Shown: piece by piece, positions 8,127-9,662 of the stretch
Numbering within the stretch: the first letter of the stretch is position 1
Layout: each line of letters starts with the position of its first letter
NCBI GenBank assembly: GCA_021790415.1
Contig: JAJYDZ010000037.1
Coordinates: 1 to 9,662 of the forward strand
Reading direction: 5' to 3'
Source: Thermoplasmata archaeon
GTDB lineage: Archaea > Thermoplasmatota > Thermoplasmata > Thermoplasmatales > Thermoplasmataceae
DNA length: 9,662 nt
Translations under genes and position numbers: made by a program
The notes under the pieces: model-generated
The model's database searches: none
What the model was told of the DNA's origin: nothing
Seen by the model: only the letters and a program-made list of their open reading frames with translations

Positions 8127-8133
8127 ATTAGAT

Positions 8134-9126
8134 ATGAGAAAACCAATTTACGTGTTTTCTGGAGGAGAACTCAAAAGAAAAGAAAATACACTTTTTATTG
8201 AGAATGAAAATTTCAAGAGGTTTATACCGGTAGAGACAGTTTCAGAGATCTACCTTTTCGGAGAAACATCATTAAACACTGCCTTGCTTAATTTCTTATC
8301 GCAAAATGAAATAGTTGTTCATTATTTCAATTACTATGGTTATTACTCGGGTAGTATCTACCCCCGGGATCATATAGCATCAGGCGAGATGATCATTAGA
8401 CAGGCAAAACACTACCTCGATCCACAGCTTCGAATCGTTTTGGCCATTAAATTCGTTACGGGGGCTATAGACAATATAATGCGGGTTTTAAAATACTATA
8501 GTTCAAGAGGAAAAGATCTTGATGCTGCCATTGATAAAATCAACTCTTTAAGAGCACTGGCTACTAGCGCAAAGGATATTGAGTATTTGATGGCCATCGA
8601 GGGAAATGCTAGGGAAGAGTATTATTCATGCTTTAACACGATAATAAATGAGCGAACGTTTAGGTATGACAAGAGAACAAAAAGGCCGCCATCAAACCCA
8701 ATTAACGCGCTATTAAGTTTTGGAAACAGCATAATTTATACTTCCTTGCTTGCTGAGATTTATAAAACCCACTTGGATCCAAGAATCGCATTTCTTCACT
8801 CATCAAACTTCAGGAGGTTCAGTCTTAACCTCGACGTTGCAGAGATTTTCAAACCAATAATAGTGGATAGAGTTATTTTTACAATATTGGATAGGAAAGA
8901 GCTCGCGGAAAAACATTTTGAGATTGGAACTGAAGGTACAATGCTTAACAAGACTGGAAGAGAGATATTTTTGCGTAGTTACGAAGAAAAGTTGTCTTCA
9001 ACAATAAGCCACAAGACTCTGGGCAGGAATATTTCATACAGGCGGCTCATGAGATTGGAGCTTTACAAAATTGAAAAACATTTAATCGGAGACCAACCCT
9101 ACACGCCTTACGCAGCCCTATGGTGA
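8134..9126 (+). CDS. cas1: Cas1 integrase, type I-B
   Basis: Cas1 forms the integrase complex with Cas2 and joins prespacers to the leader-repeat junction. The preferred start is ATG 8134 (330 residues), which begins MRKPIYVFSGGELKRKENTL in normal Cas1 fashion. A longer reading from TTG 8080 would overlap the conserved cysteine end of Cas4 and is rejected. The N-terminal beta domain (1-75) is followed by the helical catalytic domain with the metal ligands Glu156 (EGNAR), His222 (FLHSSNFRRFS) and Glu237 (LDVAEIFKP). This triad, with the IVDRVIF segment after it, is typical of type I-B proteins. A weak GGGGTT lies about 9 nt before the ATG. The stop is a lone TGA, and the frame then continues directly into cas2. 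Confidence 0.95.
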   Translation: MRKPIYVFSGGELKRKENTLFIENENFKRFIPVETVSEIYLFGETSLNTALLNFLSQNEIVVHYFNYYGYYSGSIYPRDHIASGEMIIRQAKHYLDPQLRIVLAIKFVTGAIDNIMRVLKYYSSRGKDLDAAIDKINSLRALATSAKDIEYLMAIEGNAREEYYSCFNTIINERTFRYDKRTKRPPSNPINALLSFGNSIIYTSLLAEIYKTHLDPRIAFLHSSNFRRFSLNLDVAEIFKPIIVDRVIFTILDRKELAEKHFEIGTEGTMLNKTGREIFLRSYEEKLSSTISHKTLGRNISYRRLMRLELYKIEKHLIGDQPYTPYAALW

Positions 9127-9127
9127 T
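9122..9127 (+). promoter_or_regulatory. Shine-Dalgarno site that sets the cas2 start
   Basis: GGTGAT matches the anti-SD complement exactly and overlaps the cas1 stop. It ends 5 nt before TTG 9133. The alternative TTG at 9127 would overlap the motif and could not use it, so 9133 is the better start. Confidence 0.6.
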
Positions 9128-9132
9128 TGGCA

Positions 9133-9399
9133 TTGTTTATAATTGTAGTTTATGATATAGATGTTAAGAGAGTTAACAAAGTCTTAAAAATTTGCAGAAA
9201 ATATCTAACCTGGGTTCAAAATTCTGTTTTGGAGGGAAATATAGAAGAATCTGGCCTAAATCGATTGGTTGGGGAATTGAAGAGGACTATAAAGGAAAGT
9301 GAAGATTCTGTTTTGATATACAAATTTAGAACAACAAGGTATTTTTCCAGAGAACTAATTGGTACGGAGAAAGGAAAAGAAGAACAGTTCTTTCTTTAG
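9133..9399 (+). CDS. cas2: Cas2 adaptation protein, type I-B
   Basis: This small ferredoxin-fold protein dimerises to bridge two Cas1 dimers during spacer insertion. The N-terminus MFIIVVYDID is the Cas2 signature, with Asp8 at the position that binds metal in nuclease-competent members. KICRKYLTWVQNSVLEGNI and EDSVLIYKF follow, both family hallmarks. From TTG 9133 the product is 88 residues, the usual size. The two extra residues of the reading from TTG 9127 are less likely, given the GGTGAT site upstream. The gene is in the same frame as cas1, 6 nt after its stop, so the two are surely co-translated. It is the last protein gene before the leader and array. Confidence 0.93.
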   Translation: MFIIVVYDIDVKRVNKVLKICRKYLTWVQNSVLEGNIEESGLNRLVGELKRTIKESEDSVLIYKFRTTRYFSRELIGTEKGKEEQFFL

Positions 9400-9628
9400 A
9401 TATTTGTCGAATTAACATGATGAGTTCCAATATAAAGGTCGACATTTTTGGAAAGCAGTCGAGGAAATTGTTTTTTATAGGAAGAGAGGGCGATTTACAT
9501 CAAATATGAACACTTCATATTTTTTTAATTAGTCAATCTTGTTAGCCGAAAAGGTCTTTATTGAATTAGCATTCAGTTCTTTGTACTGGCGCAAAAAACA
9601 CTTCATTATAGTGTTTGAGGTTTAACGG
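9400..9628 (+). promoter_or_regulatory. CRISPR leader region between cas2 and the array
   Basis: This AT-rich stretch has no open reading frame and lies exactly where the array leader is expected. It holds the inverted repeat described separately and two copies of AACACTTCAT (9509-9518 and 9597-9606). Several TATA-like boxes could drive the array. CTTTATTG at 9556-9563 follows the purine-rich CGAAAAGG and would start RNA near 9586. TTATAG at 9606-9611 would start it close to the repeat itself. I cannot choose between them from sequence alone. Confidence 0.6.
9502..9526 (+). terminator. 9-bp perfect inverted repeat plus T-run, possible cas operon terminator or operator
   Basis: AAATATGAA (9502-9510) and its exact complement TTCATATTT (9514-9522) flank a 3-nt CAC, and the second arm runs into seven consecutive T residues (9520-9526). 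This could end the cas transcript, since archaeal termination relies mostly on a U-tract. It could equally be a binding site for a dimeric regulator in the leader. The stem is almost all A/T, which makes a hairpin weak and keeps both readings open. Confidence 0.45.
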
Positions 9629-9658
9629 GCCACTAGTCTACCTATAAGAGTTTGAAAT
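9629..9658 (+). CRISPR. Probable first repeat of a type I-B CRISPR array, truncated by window end
   Basis: The core CTACCTATAAG (9638-9648) followed by TTGAAA (9652-9657) matches the pattern common in 30-nt type I-B repeats, whose 3' end provides the 8-nt crRNA handle. Placing that core at its usual offset gives a 30-nt unit ending in TTTGAAAT. Only one copy lies in the window, so both boundaries are approximate. The first spacer would begin about 9659. The orientation, with the handle to the right, agrees with a leader on the left and an array extending beyond the window. Confidence 0.6.
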
Positions 9659-9662
9659 CTCC

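Noticed and set aside
8080..8133. Longer N-terminus for cas1 from TTG 8080
   Set aside because: It would overlap the cysteine-cluster end of cas4, and the added 18 residues have no Cas1 character. ATG 8134 gives the normal Cas1 beginning.

Overview
The window holds one complete type I-B CRISPR-Cas locus, and all genes are on the + strand. The order is cas6 (581-1339), cas8b/csh1 (1329-3356), cas7/csh2 (3357-4280), cas5 (4289-5092), cas3 (5089-7584), cas4 (7623-8126), cas1 (8134-9126) and cas2 (9133-9399). Next come a leader of about 230 bp and what looks like the first CRISPR repeat (9629-9658), cut off by the window edge. Roughly the first 580 bp hold no gene I can support.

The DNA is AT-rich. 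The first gene of each of two transcription blocks (cas6 and cas4) has no Shine-Dalgarno (SD) sequence but has a TATA-like box centred 26-28 nt before its start codon. That is the arrangement of archaeal leaderless transcripts. Genes inside the blocks either carry SD-like sites (cas7, cas2, weakly cas5 and cas1) or overlap their upstream neighbour (cas8b, cas3). I therefore favour an archaeon, perhaps a low-GC euryarchaeon. Type I-B loci of this layout also occur in bacteria such as clostridia and Thermotogae, so the assignment is an inference.

How the genes work together: Cas6 cuts the array transcript into crRNAs. Cas8b, Cas7 and Cas5 form the Cascade surveillance complex. Cas3 (HD nuclease plus SF2 helicase) degrades the recognised DNA. 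Cas4, Cas1 and Cas2 acquire new spacers and insert them at the leader end of the array.

The most interesting observation is inside cas8b. A strong SD motif sits 8 nt before an in-frame ATG at 2886, which would give a separate 156-residue C-terminal product. This matches the internally translated small subunit Cas11 known from some type I-B, I-C and I-D systems. Other points are a probable second promoter for the adaptation genes, a perfect 9-bp inverted repeat followed by a T-run after cas2, a 10-bp motif repeated in the leader, and cas1 and cas2 lying in the same frame separated by one TGA.

I see no novel defence system here. The locus is a recognisable I-B system with some uncommon expression details.
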